64,000 bases of DNA from Bacillus proteolyticus (GCF_001884065.1 NZ_MACH01000054.1:1-64000), one strand, 5' to 3'; numbered from the stretch's first letter, positions 9,768 to 19,370 are shown. Made by a program: numbers and translations. The notes: a model not told the origin generated them from the sequence alone.

Positions 9768-11414
9768 ATGAAAAAAAAGATACCAGTTTTTGTAGCATCA
9801 ACAGTAGCGATGAGCATGATTTTAGGGGCATGTGGCTATCAAAAAGATGAACCGCAAGCGAACGCAAAAGGGGATAGCGGGAAAAGCGGTGCGAAGCAAG
9901 TTATTAATTTAATTGAAACACAAGAAATTCCAACGATGGACCCAGCGTTATCAGCTGATGCAGTTTCTTCAAAAGTAATGAATAATACGATGGAAGGTCT
10001 ATACCGCCTTGGGAAAGATGATAAATTAGTGCCAGGTGTAGCGAAAGAATTCCAAAAGTCAGAAGACGGTAAAAAGTATACATTTAAATTACGTGAAGAT
10101 GCAAAATGGTCAAATGGTGAACCTGTAACAGCGAAAGATTTCGTATATGGATGGCAAAGAGCGATTAATCCAGATACAGCTGCAAAATCAGCGTACATTA
10201 TGTATGATATAAAAAATGCAGAAAAAATTAATAAAAAAGAGATGAGTCCAGATCAATTAGGCGTAAAAGCAATTGATGATCACACATTAGAAGTGGAATT
10301 AGACAACTCGATTCCGTATCTTGTTGATTTAATGGTATATCCAATCTTCTATCCTGTGAATGAAAAGTATGTAAAAGAGCAAGGTACGAAGTTTGGTTTA
10401 GAGGCAAACACAACACTTTATAATGGTCCATTTACATTAAGTGATTGGCAGCATGAACGTAGCTTCAAGATGACAAAGAGCTCATCATATTGGGACAATA
10501 AAGAAGTTAAGCTTGAGGAAGTAAACTTTAATATTGTAAAGGATACGTCTACGCCAATTAATTTATATGAAACAAACGCAGTCGATCGAGCGACGTTATT
10601 AGCTGAGTTCATCGATAAATATAAAGGGAAACCAGATTTCAAAACGGTAGAAGATACTTCTGTATTCTTCCTTCGCTTAAATCAAAAAGACCCAGCTTTA
10701 GCAAATAAAAATATTCGTAAAGCAATTTCTCTTGGTTTTGACCGTAAACCATTCGTTGATACATTATTAAATAACGGTTCTAAGCCAGCGACGGGATTAA
10801 TTCCTGACAATTTCATTAAAGGACCGGATAAAAAAGATTTCCGTGCTGAAAATGGAGATATTATAAAACCAAATGTAAAAGAAGCGAAAAAGTATTGGGA
10901 AGCTGGTAAAAAAGAACTTGGTAAAAATGAAATCGAATTAGAGATGTTAAATGAAGATGTTGAATTATCGAAGAAAACTGGTGAATATTTAAAAGGTGAG
11001 TTGGAAAAGAATTTACCAGGTTTAACAGTGAAAATTAAACAGCAGCCATTCGCGCAAAAACTAAAATTAGAAGATGCGGGTGACTATGTAATGTCATTCT
11101 CTGGATGGAGTGCAGACTTCCCAGATCCAGTTACATATCTTGATATGTTCGTAACTGACGGAGCACAGAATAAAATGAATTATTCTAATCCGAAGTACGA
11201 TGAGATTATTATGAAAGCGAAGAAAGATGGAAGCGACGTAAATGCTCGCTGGAAAAACTTATTAGAAGCGGAAAAAATGTTACTTGATGACGCTGCGATT
11301 GTTCCAGTATATCAACGTGGTAGAGCATATTTACAAAGAGAAACAATTAAAGATATGTACAACCATAAATATGGTGGCGAAGTAAGCTTCAAATGGGCAT
11401 CAGTAGAGAAATAA
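9768..11414 (+). CDS. Second oligopeptide-binding lipoprotein (OppA paralogue)
   Basis: SBP_bac_5 family receptor of 548 residues, closely similar to the OppA at 2133 throughout; for example, NNTMEGLYRLGKDDKLVPGV is shared. The lipobox is ILGAC with Cys22. It has no permease or ATPase genes of its own and has its own promoter region and terminator. The simplest reading is an alternative receptor feeding the OppBCDF core with a different peptide range. GGAGGGG precedes the ATG. Confidence 0.95.
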   Translation: MKKKIPVFVASTVAMSMILGACGYQKDEPQANAKGDSGKSGAKQVINLIETQEIPTMDPALSADAVSSKVMNNTMEGLYRLGKDDKLVPGVAKEFQKSEDGKKYTFKLREDAKWSNGEPVTAKDFVYGWQRAINPDTAAKSAYIMYDIKNAEKINKKEMSPDQLGVKAIDDHTLEVELDNSIPYLVDLMVYPIFYPVNEKYVKEQGTKFGLEANTTLYNGPFTLSDWQHERSFKMTKSSSYWDNKEVKLEEVNFNIVKDTSTPINLYETNAVDRATLLAEFIDKYKGKPDFKTVEDTSVFFLRLNQKDPALANKNIRKAISLGFDRKPFVDTLLNNGSKPATGLIPDNFIKGPDKKDFRAENGDIIKPNVKEAKKYWEAGKKELGKNEIELEMLNEDVELSKKTGEYLKGELEKNLPGLTVKIKQQPFAQKLKLEDAGDYVMSFSGWSADFPDPVTYLDMFVTDGAQNKMNYSNPKYDEIIMKAKKDGSDVNARWKNLLEAEKMLLDDAAIVPVYQRGRAYLQRETIKDMYNHKYGGEVSFKWASVEK

Positions 11415-11415
11415 C

Positions 11416-11445
11416 AAAAAAAGCAGGTGATTACCTGCTTTTTTT
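11416..11445 (+). terminator. Terminator of the oppA paralogue
   Basis: AAAAAAAGCAGGT, loop GATT, ACCTGC, T7. It overlaps the 3' end of the small leftward gene that ends at 11444. Confidence 0.88.
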
Positions 11446-11647
11446 AGTACGTACGTTTTTTATAAATGCCTTTTCCGCCAACTTGATTCCAGCCAGATTG
11501 CACATCTGAACTTTTGTTAACAAACTTCATTTTTTCTTTCCCACCAAAGAGTTTTTCACCGATGCTATTTGTAATGACACCAATCAATGCTGTTATTCCG
11601 ATGATGAGGGTAGCAACAATGATAAAATCAGTAAAAAAAGCAATCAT
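11444..11647 (-). CDS. Small single-pass membrane protein, unknown function
   Basis: A 67-residue protein with one N-terminal hydrophobic helix (about residues 2-27, AFFTDFIIVATLIIGITALI) and a basic, Gly-rich tail. The ATG at 11647 follows AAAGGGGGAA, a strong ribosome site; a TTG two codons earlier is less likely. I do not recognise the family. Its orientation opposes both neighbours and its tail overlaps the convergent terminator of the oppA paralogue. Confidence 0.6.
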   Translation of the reverse strand: MIAFFTDFIIVATLIIGITALIGVITNSIGEKLFGGKEKMKFVNKSSDVQSGWNQVGGKGIYKKRTY

Positions 11648-11749
11648 ATGCAAATTCCCCCTTTGCCTGTCTGTATTTTTATTGTATGAGATAAAAGGTA
11701 AAAAAGAAAGAAATGTCAGAAAAATATTTGATTAATTTTAGAAATCGTA

Positions 11750-11792
11750 TAGACATGAGTGATGAGATTTGTTAATATAAGAACAGGTGTTC
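11750..11792 (+). promoter_or_regulatory. Distal spx promoter with LexA-like palindrome
   Basis: TAGACA (11750-11755) and TAATAT (11773-11778) have a 17-base spacer. Directly downstream, at the expected start of transcription, lies the palindrome GAACAGGTGTTC (11781-11792). It matches the inner GAAC-N4-GTTC of the Bacillus LexA box, though the flanking bases are A/T, not C/G. No other rightward gene lies between this site and spx, so it should feed the long spx leader. LexA control is a guess. Confidence 0.45.
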
Positions 11793-12059
11793 TTGTTTTA
11801 TTTTAGCTTTTGGTCTTACATTTCTCAATTGAATTATTGGGAAAAGGTAAGAAAACGTTCTCTTTTAGGCGATTCATGTTATGAAAAACCAATCGTATAT
11901 AACATGAAGTATATTGTGAAAAGCAGGCGTCAAAAGGGTTGAAGATTGTTGTTAGATGACAGTTAAAGTGAGTGTAATCATGTTACATAGCAGTGGAATA
12001 CACGGAGAAGTTTTCTCAACTAGCAGTAAATTTACTGTATATTTCTTGCAAAAACTATT

Positions 12060-12074
12060 GTATAATGATTATAG
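12060..12074. promoter_or_regulatory. PerR-like box overlapping proximal spx promoter
   Basis: GTATAATGATTATAG matches the PerR consensus TTATAATNATTATAA at 13 of 15 positions and contains a TATAAT that could be the -10 element. It lies about 150 bases before the spx start. PerR is a known regulator of spx in B. subtilis, which supports the call. Confidence 0.6.
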
Positions 12075-12225
12075 AAGTTACTTATTAAAAGTAATTATTG
12101 TTGCTTACATGAATTGCGATTTTTTACTTTGCTATAAGACAAGTTATCGCGAAAAATTGCGGAAGTTAGAAATTTAAACTGTAATTAGTACAGAATTTGT
12201 ACTCTTTAAGGAGAGTGAGCTTTGT

Positions 12226-12621
12226 ATGGTAACATTATATAGTTCTCCAAGCTGTACGTCTTGTAGAAAGGCGAAATTATGGCTAGAGGAAAATCATATT
12301 CCTTATACAGAACGTAATATTTTCTCAGAGCCATTAACGATTGAGGAAATTAAAGAGATTTTACGTATGACAGAAAGCGGAACGGATGAGATTATTTCTA
12401 CTCGTTCAAAAGTTTTCCAAGAATTAAATGTAAACTTAGAGTCTTTACCACTTCAAGATTTATATAAGATGATTCGTGACTATCCAGGGATTTTACGTCG
12501 TCCAATTATGATTGACGAGAAGCGCCTTCAAGTAGGTTACAACGAAGACGAAATCCGCCGTTTCTTACCACGTACAGTAAGAACGTTCCAATTGCGTGAA
12601 GCACAGCGTCTTGTAAATTAA
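12226..12621 (+). CDS. spx: Redox-responsive transcription regulator Spx
   Basis: Binds the RNA polymerase alpha C-terminal domain and switches on thiol-stress genes. It has 131 residues, exactly the family length, with the redox switch C10-T-S-C13 in [12 protein letters not shown] and the ArsC-like fold signature RRPIMID near residue 92. AAGGAG precedes the ATG. A 570-base non-coding stretch before it carries two promoter-like regions. Spx is degraded by ClpXP with the adaptor SpxH, encoded in this window at 19917, and the related adaptor MecA is at 13863. Confidence 0.97.
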   Translation: MVTLYSSPSCTSCRKAKLWLEENHIPYTERNIFSEPLTIEEIKEILRMTESGTDEIISTRSKVFQELNVNLESLPLQDLYKMIRDYPGILRRPIMIDEKRLQVGYNEDEIRRFLPRTVRTFQLREAQRLVN

Positions 12622-12634
12622 TTATAATAATATG

Positions 12635-12673
12635 AAAACCTTCTACCTATTATATAGTAGAAGGTTTTCTTTT
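12635..12673 (+). terminator. Terminator of spx (possibly bidirectional)
   Basis: AAAACCTTCTAC, a 10-base loop, GTAGAAGGTTTT, then TCTTTT. It lies between the convergent spx and terC-like genes. Confidence 0.85.
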
Positions 12674-13346
12674 AATGTTTCACATTTCGTAATCGAACTC
12701 GTTGAACGATAATACCGATGCATAAAACGGTGAAAATGAATAAGTAAGGAATACTTGTCGTGAAACTTGGGTTGTTATGAAAAAAAGTTGCAAGTCTGTC
12801 TTCATGTGTAATCATTTTTCCTGCTGTATAGGCGAGAACTGCTGCCCCGCAAAAAATGAGGAACGGAAAACGTTCCATGAGTATTAAAATAAGTTTGCTG
12901 CCCCAAATGATAATCGGGATAGAAATGAGTAGACCGATTATTACGAGTAATAATCTTCCGTGAGCTGCACCCGCAATGGCAATAACATTATCAAACCCCA
13001 TAACGAGATCTGCGAATACAATCGTACGCACCGCTTGGAATAAAGTCGTTTTTCCTTGAATCGAAGAAAGGTCGTTGTTGTTATCAGTTAGTAAATTTAC
13101 TGCAATTAATGTGAGTAAAACTCCGCCGATGAGTTGTAAAAATGGGATGTCGAGTAAATAGACAGCTAGTATTGTGAGGAGAATTCGCAGCACAATTGCT
13201 AAAATAGTGCCAATCAAAATTGCTTTATTTCGCTTTGATTCAGGTAAATTTCGGCTAGCTAATGCGATAACAATTGCGTTATCACCACCTAGTACAACAT
13301 CGATACCGACGATCATTAGTACAGATGTTAAAAACTCTAAGTCCAT
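12672..13346 (-). CDS. TerC family integral membrane protein (YjbE-like)
   Basis: A 224-residue protein with about seven hydrophobic helices. It has the acidic membrane motifs of the TerC family, GIDVVLGGDNAIVIALA (about residues 14-30) and VFADLVMGFDNVIAIAGA. Proteins of this family in Bacillus have been linked to manganese export and metalation of secreted enzymes; that role is inferred from the family. GGAGGCAGACG precedes the ATG. Gene order spx - yjbE - mecA is as in B. subtilis. Confidence 0.9.
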   Translation of the reverse strand: MDLEFLTSVLMIVGIDVVLGGDNAIVIALASRNLPESKRNKAILIGTILAIVLRILLTILAVYLLDIPFLQLIGGVLLTLIAVNLLTDNNNDLSSIQGKTTLFQAVRTIVFADLVMGFDNVIAIAGAAHGRLLLVIIGLLISIPIIIWGSKLILILMERFPFLIFCGAAVLAYTAGKMITHEDRLATFFHNNPSFTTSIPYLFIFTVLCIGIIVQRVRLRNVKH

Positions 13347-13412
13347 TCGTCTGCCTCCGTTTATGATGTTTTAATGAGCGATATGTATGTGATGAAGAAA
13401 GTTTGTTTAGCT

Positions 13413-13467
13413 TTTATCCCGTGCCTTTGGGATTAAATAATCTTCTCTTATAGAAGTTTCACTTTAT
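13413..13467. repeat. Short bcr1-like remnant
   Basis: A 55-base segment begins TTTATCCCG and ends AGTTTCACTTTAT, the same terminal sequences as the intact repeat at 45049-45189, but lacks most of the middle. It has TTTAT at both edges. It may be an internally deleted copy; the match is confined to the ends, so this is tentative. Confidence 0.35.
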
Positions 13468-13536
13468 TACAGTGTACGGGGCAACACGCAAATGTATGTC
13501 CAAATTTTTTGTGAACAGAGAATTGGAATAATGATT

Positions 13537-13693
13537 TTTAGCCGACTATCTGCGGGTAGTAAGATTCCGTCACAAAATCCGGCTATAAAGAAAAGGAGTT
13601 CGTTTTGAGCTTCCCTGTCCGTAAATGCCGATTAGTGTGGCTAATAATCAACGTGGATGAGCAAAGACCCCAACAATTAAAGTTTCAGTTTAT
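13537..13693. repeat. Degenerate bcr1-type repeat
   Basis: Aligns along its length with the intact copy at 45049-45189. Shared blocks include CTATCTGCGGGTAGTAA (CTATTTGCGGGCAGTAA there), TCCGTAAATGCCGATT, ATAATCAACGTGGATGA and ATTAAAGTTTCAGTTTAT. Many substitutions have broken the GGGGG/CCCCC hairpin that the other copy retains. It fills most of the 516-base gap between the terC-like gene and mecA, together with an AT-rich mecA upstream region. Confidence 0.6.
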
Positions 13694-13862
13694 GTAAGTA
13701 GCCGAATGCAGATAGGTATATAACTATTTTTGTAAAATAAATCGATTTTATTTCCATTCTGGAGAATCTTATCATAAAATGAGAGTACAAGAATCTATTG
13801 ATTTGTCATATGAGTGGGGGATCCCTTCATAACAATTCTAAACAGGAAGGGAGAGTTGTATT

Positions 13863-14546
13863 TTGGAAATTGAAAGAATTAACGATCATACGATGAAATT
13901 TTTTATTACGTACGTTGATATAGAGGACAGAGGGTTTAACCGTGAAGAAATTTGGTATGACCGCGAACGGAGTGAAGAACTTTTTTGGGAAATGATGGAT
14001 GAAGCTCGCGATCATGATGACTTCTTTATTGATGGACCGTTATGGATTCAAGTGCAAGCAGTTGACAAAGGGATTGAAGTACTTGTAACGAAAGCAGAAC
14101 TTTCAAAGGATGGACAAAAATTAGAACTACCGATAGGTGTAGACAAAATTATAGATATTCCTTTAGATGAAGGAATCGAATCATTATTCCAGCAAGAATT
14201 AGAGGAAGAGGAAATAGAACCGACAGGTACAAACTTTAATGAAGATGGTACGTTTGGCTTTTTAATTAAGTTTAATGATTTTGAGGATGTAATTTCATTA
14301 AGTCATCGTCTAATTTTTGAAGATGTAAAAGATGAACTGTATTCATTTGAGGACCGCTATTATGTATATGTGGAATTCGATGAAGTGCTACATGATGAGG
14401 AAGAGATTGATCGTATTTTAAGTATTGTTTTAGAATATGGGGAAGAATCTACTTTAACAATTCACCGTGTAAGTGAGTATGGAAAACAAGTTGTGAAAGA
14501 GCATGCGCTTGAGACAATTCGTAACCATTTTCCTTCTAAAACGTAG
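13863..14546 (+). CDS. mecA: Adaptor protein MecA
   Basis: Adaptor that delivers substrates such as ComK to ClpCP and modulates Spx-dependent transcription. It has 227 residues, close to the family length. The N-terminal domain begins MEIERINDHTMKFFITYVDI, and the acidic linker (LEEEEIEP) near residues 115-122 joins it to the C-terminal ClpC-binding domain. The start codon is TTG at 13863, with GGAAGGGAGAG upstream. A terminator follows the stop. Confidence 0.95.
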   Translation: MEIERINDHTMKFFITYVDIEDRGFNREEIWYDRERSEELFWEMMDEARDHDDFFIDGPLWIQVQAVDKGIEVLVTKAELSKDGQKLELPIGVDKIIDIPLDEGIESLFQQELEEEEIEPTGTNFNEDGTFGFLIKFNDFEDVISLSHRLIFEDVKDELYSFEDRYYVYVEFDEVLHDEEEIDRILSIVLEYGEESTLTIHRVSEYGKQVVKEHALETIRNHFPSKT

Positions 14547-14580
14547 GCCGATTTCTATAGTATGAAATCGGCTTTTTTTA
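14547..14580 (+). terminator. Terminator of mecA
   Basis: GCCGATTTC, loop TATAGTAT, GAAATCGGC, then T7. Confidence 0.88.
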
Positions 14581-14618
14581 TGAAGAATAGGAAGGCTTTC
14601 TTAGTAAGGAGGTAAGAG

Positions 14619-16163
14619 ATGAAAAACACGTTAAAACTACTTTTCTTTTTTCTACTATTGTTCGCATTATTTGTTTCGTTACGTATGTTTATTGATGTAG
14701 CATTTTATTCGGATGTCATTGGTATAAAAGACGTTTCGATTTTAGGTATTATTAGTATTTTATTTACGGTTTCCGCATTTTTAATTGGATGTGTTATTTT
14801 CTTAGAAAACAGACATCCATCCAAAACGCTTACATGGTTAATCGTACTAGGAATTTTTCCAGTGTTCGGTTTCTTTGCTTATTTATTATTTGGACAAAAC
14901 TTTCGCAGAAAAAGAATGTTCCAAAAGAAGGCGTTACTCGATGAACAGGCGTTTTTACAATATAAGGGGCACGAAGATTACGAAGAACGAATTTTACGAG
15001 ACCATAAGCATCAAGAATTGTTATTTCGTTTAGCTGATCGATTGGGTGCTTTAAATATTTCATTTCAAACTGAAACGAGGACATTAACAAATGGAGATGA
15101 AACGTTTCAGGCAATTTTAGATGGATTAAATCGAGCGAAACACCACATTCATATGGAGTATTACATTGTGCGTGATGACAAGCTCGGTACAGAAATTAAA
15201 GATATTTTAATGAAAAAAGCAAAAGAAGGCGTTGTCGTCCGTTTTTTATATGATGCGGTTGGAAGTTTTAAATTATCAAATTCATATATTGAAGAATTGA
15301 ATGATGCAGGAGTAGAAATGGTTCCATTTTTCCCTGTGCGCTTTCCGATTTTAAACGATAAAATTAATTATCGAAACCATCGGAAAATCGTTATTATAGA
15401 TGGAAATGAAGGTTTTGTAGGCGGATTAAATATTGGGGATGAATATTTAGGAAAAGATAAATACTTCGGTTTTTGGCGAGATACGCATTTATATTTGCGC
15501 GGTGAAGCAGTTCAAAGTTTACAGCTAATTTTCCTTCAAGATTGGTTTTATATGACTGGTGAGGCAGTATTAGCACCTGAATATTTACAAGCGAAAGCAG
15601 TTGAGGGTGATCATTGGGGCGGAGTACAACTCGTTGGAGGTGGACCAGATAATAAATGGGAAACAATTAAACATTTATATTTTGCAATGATTGCTTCAGC
15701 TAGGAAATCGATTTGGATTGCAACACCATACTTTATTCCAGACGATGATATTTTATCTGCATTAAAAGTAGCTGCACTTGCTGGTATTGATGTTCGTTTG
15801 TTAATGCCAAGTAAGCCAGATAAGCGCACTGTCTTTTATGCATCAAGATCGTATTTTCCAGAGTTATTAGATGCAGGAGTAAAAATATATGAATATGAAA
15901 AAGGTTTTCTTCATAGTAAAGTTGTTATCGTTGATTCGGATCTCGCTTCAATTGGGACAGCTAATATGGATATGAGAAGTTTTCATTTAAACTTTGAAGT
16001 AAATGCCTTTTTATATGATACAGATAGCATTCGAAAGCTCGTTCAAGATTTTAAAGACGATTTAGAAGAATCCAGTGAAATTCATGTTGATCGATTTCAT
16101 AAGAGACGTCTTCACAGGCGGATTGTTGAATCGACGTATCGGTTATTATCACCTTTATTATAA
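14619..16163 (+). CDS. cls: Cardiolipin synthase (phospholipase D family)
   Basis: Joins two phosphatidylglycerols into cardiolipin at the membrane. It has 514 residues, two N-terminal hydrophobic helices (about 5-27 and 38-62), a PLDc_N region, and two HKD motifs: NHRKIVIIDGNEGFVGG in the first half and HSKVVIVDSDLASIGTAN near residue 435. Both are complete, so the enzyme should be active. AAGGAGG stands before the ATG. Confidence 0.95.
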   Translation: MKNTLKLLFFFLLLFALFVSLRMFIDVAFYSDVIGIKDVSILGIISILFTVSAFLIGCVIFLENRHPSKTLTWLIVLGIFPVFGFFAYLLFGQNFRRKRMFQKKALLDEQAFLQYKGHEDYEERILRDHKHQELLFRLADRLGALNISFQTETRTLTNGDETFQAILDGLNRAKHHIHMEYYIVRDDKLGTEIKDILMKKAKEGVVVRFLYDAVGSFKLSNSYIEELNDAGVEMVPFFPVRFPILNDKINYRNHRKIVIIDGNEGFVGGLNIGDEYLGKDKYFGFWRDTHLYLRGEAVQSLQLIFLQDWFYMTGEAVLAPEYLQAKAVEGDHWGGVQLVGGGPDNKWETIKHLYFAMIASARKSIWIATPYFIPDDDILSALKVAALAGIDVRLLMPSKPDKRTVFYASRSYFPELLDAGVKIYEYEKGFLHSKVVIVDSDLASIGTANMDMRSFHLNFEVNAFLYDTDSIRKLVQDFKDDLEESSEIHVDRFHKRRLHRRIVESTYRLLSPLL

Positions 16164-16198
16164 AAAGAGATGTCCTAATTTAGGACATCTCTTTTTTT
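16163..16198 (+). terminator. Terminator of cls
   Basis: AAAGAGATGTCC, loop TAATTTA, GGACATCTCTTTTTTT. It overlaps the last base of the stop codon. Confidence 0.9.
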
Positions 16199-16244
16199 GA
16201 GAGGAATTTGTAGTAAATTGTAGAATACAAGGAGTTGAAAGGGT

Positions 16245-17489
16245 GTGATTGTGATGTTTATTGCAAGGAGAGAAAACGGAGAGAAAATTCATCTATTATA
16301 TAACCGGGATGAAGAGTGTTTACGCGATATGCGTAAACGAGAAAAATTCTTTTGCACAGCTTGCGGAAAGGAAGTGCAAATGAAGTTAGGGACACAAAAG
16401 AGTTGGCATTTTGCTCATAAGAAAGTAGATTCTTGTCTTGCGTTTTACGAGGCAGAATCTGTGTACCATATGCACGGTAAAGAATTGTTATATAGATGGT
16501 TAAAACGTCAAGATTTCCATGTAGATATAGAGCGTTATCTGCCGGTAATCCAGCAACGACCAGATATTTACGTAGAGAGAGCGGATAGAAAAATTGCGAT
16601 TGAATATCAATGTGCAAATCTCTCCATAGAGCAGCTTTATAAGCGAACATATTCGTATTGGCAAGCTAGTATACAAGTCATCTGGATAATCGGTGGAAAT
16701 CAGTTAAAAAAGCAATCAGCCCATTGGATGACATTTTCCTCTTTTATGGCATTCGCCTTACAACCTTATCCTCAGCCATTTCTTATTTTCTTTTGCCCGA
16801 AACAAAAATCGTTTATGAAATGTGCGTTTATCACTCCGTTTTCTACAACTATCTCTTTTTCACATACTATTTATTTACCAACCGATACGACTACTGTTGA
16901 AATGCTCTTTTCTCCCGTTTCTTTCCGGAAAGAGGTATTAGGACAAGGATGGAAGAGAAAAAAGAACTATTTTCGGCAAAACGCTTTACCTATCTGGAAT
17001 TATAATCATAAGTCACTACTACGCCTCTTATATCAATATAAATGTACCCCAGCGAGTTTCCCTTCTGAAATCGGTGTTCCGCTTCCATCCTCATTTGCTT
17101 TTCAAACAAATCCATTTATATGGCAAGCTTTTCTTTATATGAAGTGTATAAGTAAGCTTAAGGTAGGGGAGTATATTTCCCTTCAGTACGCATGTAATTA
17201 TGTAGCGAAATATACAAAGAGGCGTCTACTTCCGTATTTTGCACAACATATATGGAAGATAGCAGTTGCAGAGTATATGACATTTTTATGTTATATAGGT
17301 GTGTTAAATAAAGTAGGCACTAATAAGTATCGAAAAATAAGAGATGTTGTTTTGTTAAAAACAGAGGAGGAAATTATGAAATATGATGACATTTGCTTAG
17401 CGCATGCACTATCTCTATTTGAGACAAAGTACAACATGAGAGAGGGAAAAGGGGATATAATAAAGACTGATCGTGAAGGAATTACATAA
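16245..17489 (+). CDS. coiA: Competence protein CoiA
   Basis: Nuclease-like protein needed for DNA transformation in Gram-positive bacteria. It has about 414 residues. The N-terminal zinc-finger region is CTACGKEVQMKLG with WHFAHKK, and the restriction-nuclease-like core is RPDIYVERADRKIAIEYQ. Start choice is uncertain: GTG 16245, GTG 16251 and ATG 16254 are in frame, with AAGGAG at 16229 and AAAGGG at 16238. It lies directly upstream of pepF, as in B. subtilis (yjbF). Whether this host is naturally competent is not shown. Confidence 0.9.
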   Translation: MIVMFIARRENGEKIHLLYNRDEECLRDMRKREKFFCTACGKEVQMKLGTQKSWHFAHKKVDSCLAFYEAESVYHMHGKELLYRWLKRQDFHVDIERYLPVIQQRPDIYVERADRKIAIEYQCANLSIEQLYKRTYSYWQASIQVIWIIGGNQLKKQSAHWMTFSSFMAFALQPYPQPFLIFFCPKQKSFMKCAFITPFSTTISFSHTIYLPTDTTTVEMLFSPVSFRKEVLGQGWKRKKNYFRQNALPIWNYNHKSLLRLLYQYKCTPASFPSEIGVPLPSSFAFQTNPFIWQAFLYMKCISKLKVGEYISLQYACNYVAKYTKRRLLPYFAQHIWKIAVAEYMTFLCYIGVLNKVGTNKYRKIRDVVLLKTEEEIMKYDDICLAHALSLFETKYNMREGKGDIIKTDREGIT

Positions 17490-17539
17490 GAAAAATCGAA
17501 TTGTACTTAAGTAGAGATATTTAAAGGAGGGCTTAAAGA

Positions 17540-19366
17540 ATGGCTGAACAAAACACAGTAAAATCATTACCAGATCGCAATGAGATTGAAGAAGCAAACA
17601 CATGGCGATTAGAAGATATTTTTCAAACAGATGCAGAATGGGAAAAAGAATTCCAAGCTATTAAAGAGCTATTGCCAAAGTTAACTGAATTTAAAGGGAA
17701 GCTTGGTGACTCTGCAGACAATTTGCTTGAGGCATTGCAATATGAAGATGAAATTTCAATGAGATTAGGTAAGCTATATACATATGCACATATGCGTTAC
17801 GATCAAGATACAACAAACTCTGTGTATCAAGCATTAAATGATCGCGCAACAAATTTATACTCACAAGTATCTAGTAGCACAGCTTATATCGTGCCTGAAA
17901 TTTTATCTATTTCAGAAGATACATTGCAAACATTCTTACAACAAAATCGAGAACTAAGTGTATATGAGCATGCATTAGAAGAAATTACACGTCAACGCCC
18001 GCATGTATTATCGGAAGCTGAAGAAGCGTTATTAGCAGAAGCATCTGAAGTGATGAGTGCATCAAGTAATACATTTGGTATGTTGAATAATGCGGATTTA
18101 AAATTCCCATCTATTAAAGGTGAGGATGGAGAAGAAGTAGAAATGACACATGGTCGTTATATTCAATTTTTAGAAAGTGATGATCGTCGTGTGCGCGAAG
18201 ATGCATTCAAAGCTGTATATGAAACGTACGGAAAATATAAGAACACATTTGCAAGTACGTTAAGTGGGGCTGTGAAACGTAATAATTTCAATGCACGCGT
18301 TCGTAAATACGATTCTGCACGTCAAGCTGCATTAAGTAATAATAATATTCCTGAAGCGGTGTATGATCAACTTGTTGAATCGGTAAATGATAATTTACAC
18401 TTACTACATCGCTACATCGATATTCGTAAGCGTGCCCTAGGTCTTGATGAGCTTCATATGTATGATTTATATACACCACTTGTACCAGAAGTGAAAATGA
18501 ATGTGAAGTATGAAGAAGCACAAGAAATGTTATTGAAATCTTTAAATGTACTTGGTGATGAATATGTTGAAATTTTAAAAGAAGCATATGAGAATCGCTG
18601 GGTAGATGTATATGAGAATAAGGGAAAAAGAAGCGGAGCATATTCATCTGGTGCATACGGAACAAATCCGTATATTTTAATGAACTGGCATGATAATGTA
18701 AATAATTTATTTACACTTGCTCATGAGTTTGGTCATTCAGTGCATAGTTACTATACAAGGAAGACACAACCGCACGTATATGGTGATTATTCAATCTTCG
18801 TTGCAGAAGTAGCATCAACTTGTAATGAAGCACTTCTAAATGACTATTTATTAAAAACGACAGAAGATAAGAAAGAGCGTCTATATTTATTAAATCACTA
18901 TTTAGAAGGATTCCGTGGTACTGTATTCCGTCAAACGATGTTCGCAGAGTTTGAGCATATTATTCATAAGAAAGTACAAGAAGGACATGCTGTTACGCCA
19001 GACATGTTAACGGAAATTTACTATGATTTAAATAAGAAGTATTTCGGTGACGCGTTAGTGATCGATAAAGAAATCGGTTTAGAATGGTCTCGTATTCCGC
19101 ACTTCTATTACAACTATTACGTATATCAATACGCAACAGGATTTAGTGCAGCGACAGCTTTGTCAAAACAAATTTTAGAAGAGGGACAACCAGCGGTAGA
19201 ACGTTACATTAATGAATTCTTAAAAGCTGGAAGCTCTGATTATCCAATTGAAGTGTTGAAAAAAGCAGGGGTAGATATGGCATCACCAGAACCTGTAAAA
19301 GAAGCATTACAAGTATTTGAAGAGAAATTAAATGAATTAGAAGCGCTATTGTTTGAAGAGAAGTAA
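17540..19366 (+). CDS. pepF: Oligoendopeptidase F (M3 family)
   Basis: Cytoplasmic zinc metallopeptidase that cuts short peptides. It has 608 residues, the family length. The zinc motif is HEFGH (His395, Glu396, His399) in TLAHEFGHSVHSYY, followed by the downstream Glu in EVASTCNEALL. AAAGGAGGG precedes the ATG. It lies after coiA and ends with a good terminator. It could process peptides taken up by Opp, as proposed for PepF in other Firmicutes. Confidence 0.96.
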   Translation: MAEQNTVKSLPDRNEIEEANTWRLEDIFQTDAEWEKEFQAIKELLPKLTEFKGKLGDSADNLLEALQYEDEISMRLGKLYTYAHMRYDQDTTNSVYQALNDRATNLYSQVSSSTAYIVPEILSISEDTLQTFLQQNRELSVYEHALEEITRQRPHVLSEAEEALLAEASEVMSASSNTFGMLNNADLKFPSIKGEDGEEVEMTHGRYIQFLESDDRRVREDAFKAVYETYGKYKNTFASTLSGAVKRNNFNARVRKYDSARQAALSNNNIPEAVYDQLVESVNDNLHLLHRYIDIRKRALGLDELHMYDLYTPLVPEVKMNVKYEEAQEMLLKSLNVLGDEYVEILKEAYENRWVDVYENKGKRSGAYSSGAYGTNPYILMNWHDNVNNLFTLAHEFGHSVHSYYTRKTQPHVYGDYSIFVAEVASTCNEALLNDYLLKTTEDKKERLYLLNHYLEGFRGTVFRQTMFAEFEHIIHKKVQEGHAVTPDMLTEIYYDLNKKYFGDALVIDKEIGLEWSRIPHFYYNYYVYQYATGFSAATALSKQILEEGQPAVERYINEFLKAGSSDYPIEVLKKAGVDMASPEPVKEALQVFEEKLNELEALLFEEK

Positions 19367-19370
19367 TGAG

